Part shown: positions 6,388 to 6,915 of the stretch, one piece after another | How the letters are laid out: each line of letters opens with the position of its first letter | Position numbering within the stretch: position 1 is the stretch's first letter | Origin: Alcaligenaceae bacterium | GTDB taxonomy: Bacteria; Pseudomonadota; Gammaproteobacteria; Burkholderiales; Burkholderiaceae | Reading direction: 5' to 3' | DNA: 6,915 bases | Assembly (NCBI GenBank): GCA_947445495.1 | Contig: CANFEI010000058.1 | Coordinates: 1 to 6,915, forward strand | Position numbers and translations under genes: made by a program | The notes under the pieces: model-generated | What the model was told of the DNA's origin: nothing | Database searches by the model: none | Seen by the model: only the letters and a program-made list of their open reading frames with translations

Positions 6388-6915
6388 TTGTTACCGTTAG
6401 CCTTTACTGCTTTGACTTTAGGCTGACGGTAACGGTTATATCCCCAGAGATATTGCTCTGGCATTTTGCGAATCATCGCCTCCATCTCTTGGTTGATGAT
6501 GGTGGCAGCGGCTTCGGGCTCATTGGGTAGCGGTGCATCAAGACGCTTGTAATGCAAGGTATAGCCTTTCCCAACCGCTTTTCTTTCAGCCGCTAAGACA
6601 AATATCGTTGCACCGGAGAGGTATTGCAAGCGTTGCACTAAAGTCATCGTGTACGCAGGCTTGCCAAAAAAAGGAGCCCAAACGCCCTCGCCATCTGGGG
6701 GGACTTGGTCGGGCAAGATACCGATGATTCGTCCACGCAGAAGAGTCTTCACGAGCGTGCGTACCCCGCTTTGATTTGCGGGCGCCATCGAAAGTTGCCG
6801 GCGCGAGCGCATCTTGATGATCCAGTCCGAGAGCCAAACCATGCGCGGTGGCCGAAACAGGACGGTTGCGGGGTAACGCGCACCAAAGATAGGGCCTAGC
6901 AGTTCAAAACACCCA
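6384..6915 (-). CDS. Lipid A biosynthesis acyltransferase (LpxL/HtrB type), partial, C-terminal part
   Basis: The frame runs from the right edge to a TAA at 6386-6384, giving about 177 codons; the ATG at 6842 is internal, because the frame upstream still reads family sequence (GCFELLGPIF, then FRPPRM). The visible part carries the GCFE end of the HxxxxE catalytic motif, whose His lies just beyond the edge, a RS-containing MRSRRQ segment, LPDQVPPDGEGVWAPFFGKPAYT, and PEQYLWGYNRYR near the C-terminus. These mark a late acyltransferase that adds a secondary acyl chain to lipid A at the inner membrane. The PDQVPP/GVWAPFFG form is typical of the shorter proteins of beta- and gammaproteobacteria. 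Full length should be near 290-300 residues, so roughly 120 are missing. The C-terminal tail after the last RYRQPK is lysine- and asparagine-rich. Its stop overlaps the thioesterase stop by 3 bases within a 4-base shared segment. Confidence 0.92.
   Translation of the reverse strand, partial: GCFELLGPIFGARYPATVLFRPPRMVWLSDWIIKMRSRRQLSMAPANQSGVRTLVKTLLRGRIIGILPDQVPPDGEGVWAPFFGKPAYTMTLVQRLQYLSGATIFVLAAERKAVGKGYTLHYKRLDAPLPNEPEAAATIINQEMEAMIRKMPEQYLWGYNRYRQPKVKAVKANGNN
6390..6433. terminator. Long hairpin at the convergent gene ends
   Basis: GTTACCGTTAGCC (6390-6402) and GGCTGACGGTAAC (6421-6433) pair over 13 positions, 12 Watson-Crick plus one position that is a G-U wobble in the plus-strand RNA, with an 18-base loop. 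It begins 2 bases after the thioesterase stop and lies inside the last codons of the acyltransferase gene. No T-tract follows, so it may act as a Rho-assisted end, an RNA-stabilising structure or a transcription block between the two converging units. Confidence 0.5.

Overview
The window looks like a chromosomal segment of a Gram-negative proteobacterium, most likely a gammaproteobacterium. It carries a short-type LpxL/HtrB lipid A acyltransferase, a protein very like the Pseudomonas aeruginosa PA1024 NADH:quinone reductase, and the C-terminal end of an outer-membrane beta-barrel. Base composition is close to half G+C by eye and fairly even. I see no tRNA, rRNA, CRISPR array, insertion sequence or integrase.

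Layout. (1) Bases 1-101 hold no gene I can defend. (2) Bases 102-3105, minus strand, form a tight three-gene operon read in the order acyl-CoA dehydrogenase, short-chain dehydrogenase, APH-type phosphotransferase; both junctions are 4-base ATGA overlaps. (3) Bases 3106-3240 are a divergent intergenic region with a 13-base inverted repeat (12 of 13 matching) that looks like an operator. (4) Bases 3241-4125, plus strand, encode a protein with two PPC/DUF296 domains, only the first of which keeps the metal-binding histidines. (5) Bases 4126-4434 contain a minus-strand relic: the last ~65 codons of an outer-membrane beta-barrel gene, still ending in the typical aromatic/Phe C-terminal signal. (6) Bases 4435-6387, plus strand, carry an FMN-dependent NADH:quinone reductase-like protein and a double-hotdog thioesterase, 36 bases apart and probably co-transcribed. 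(7) From 6384 to the right edge, on the minus strand, lies the C-terminal part of the lipid A acyltransferase; its stop codon overlaps that of the thioesterase gene, and a strong hairpin sits immediately beyond.

How the genes may work together. The minus-strand operon has the parts of a 4-hydroxyacyl-CoA catabolic module. In mammals ACAD10 and ACAD11 fuse an APH-like kinase to an acyl-CoA dehydrogenase; in Pseudomonas putida the lva genes encode separate kinase, dehydrogenase and SDR proteins for levulinate/4-hydroxyvalerate use. Here the dehydrogenase has ACAD10/11-type features, including Asp instead of Glu at the usual catalytic-base position, and sits with a kinase that has all its catalytic residues. 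The thioesterase and the NAD(P)H:quinone reductase are compatible with acyl-CoA and redox housekeeping around such a pathway. The substrate, and whether the tandem PPC protein regulates the operon or has a metabolic role, cannot be settled from sequence alone.
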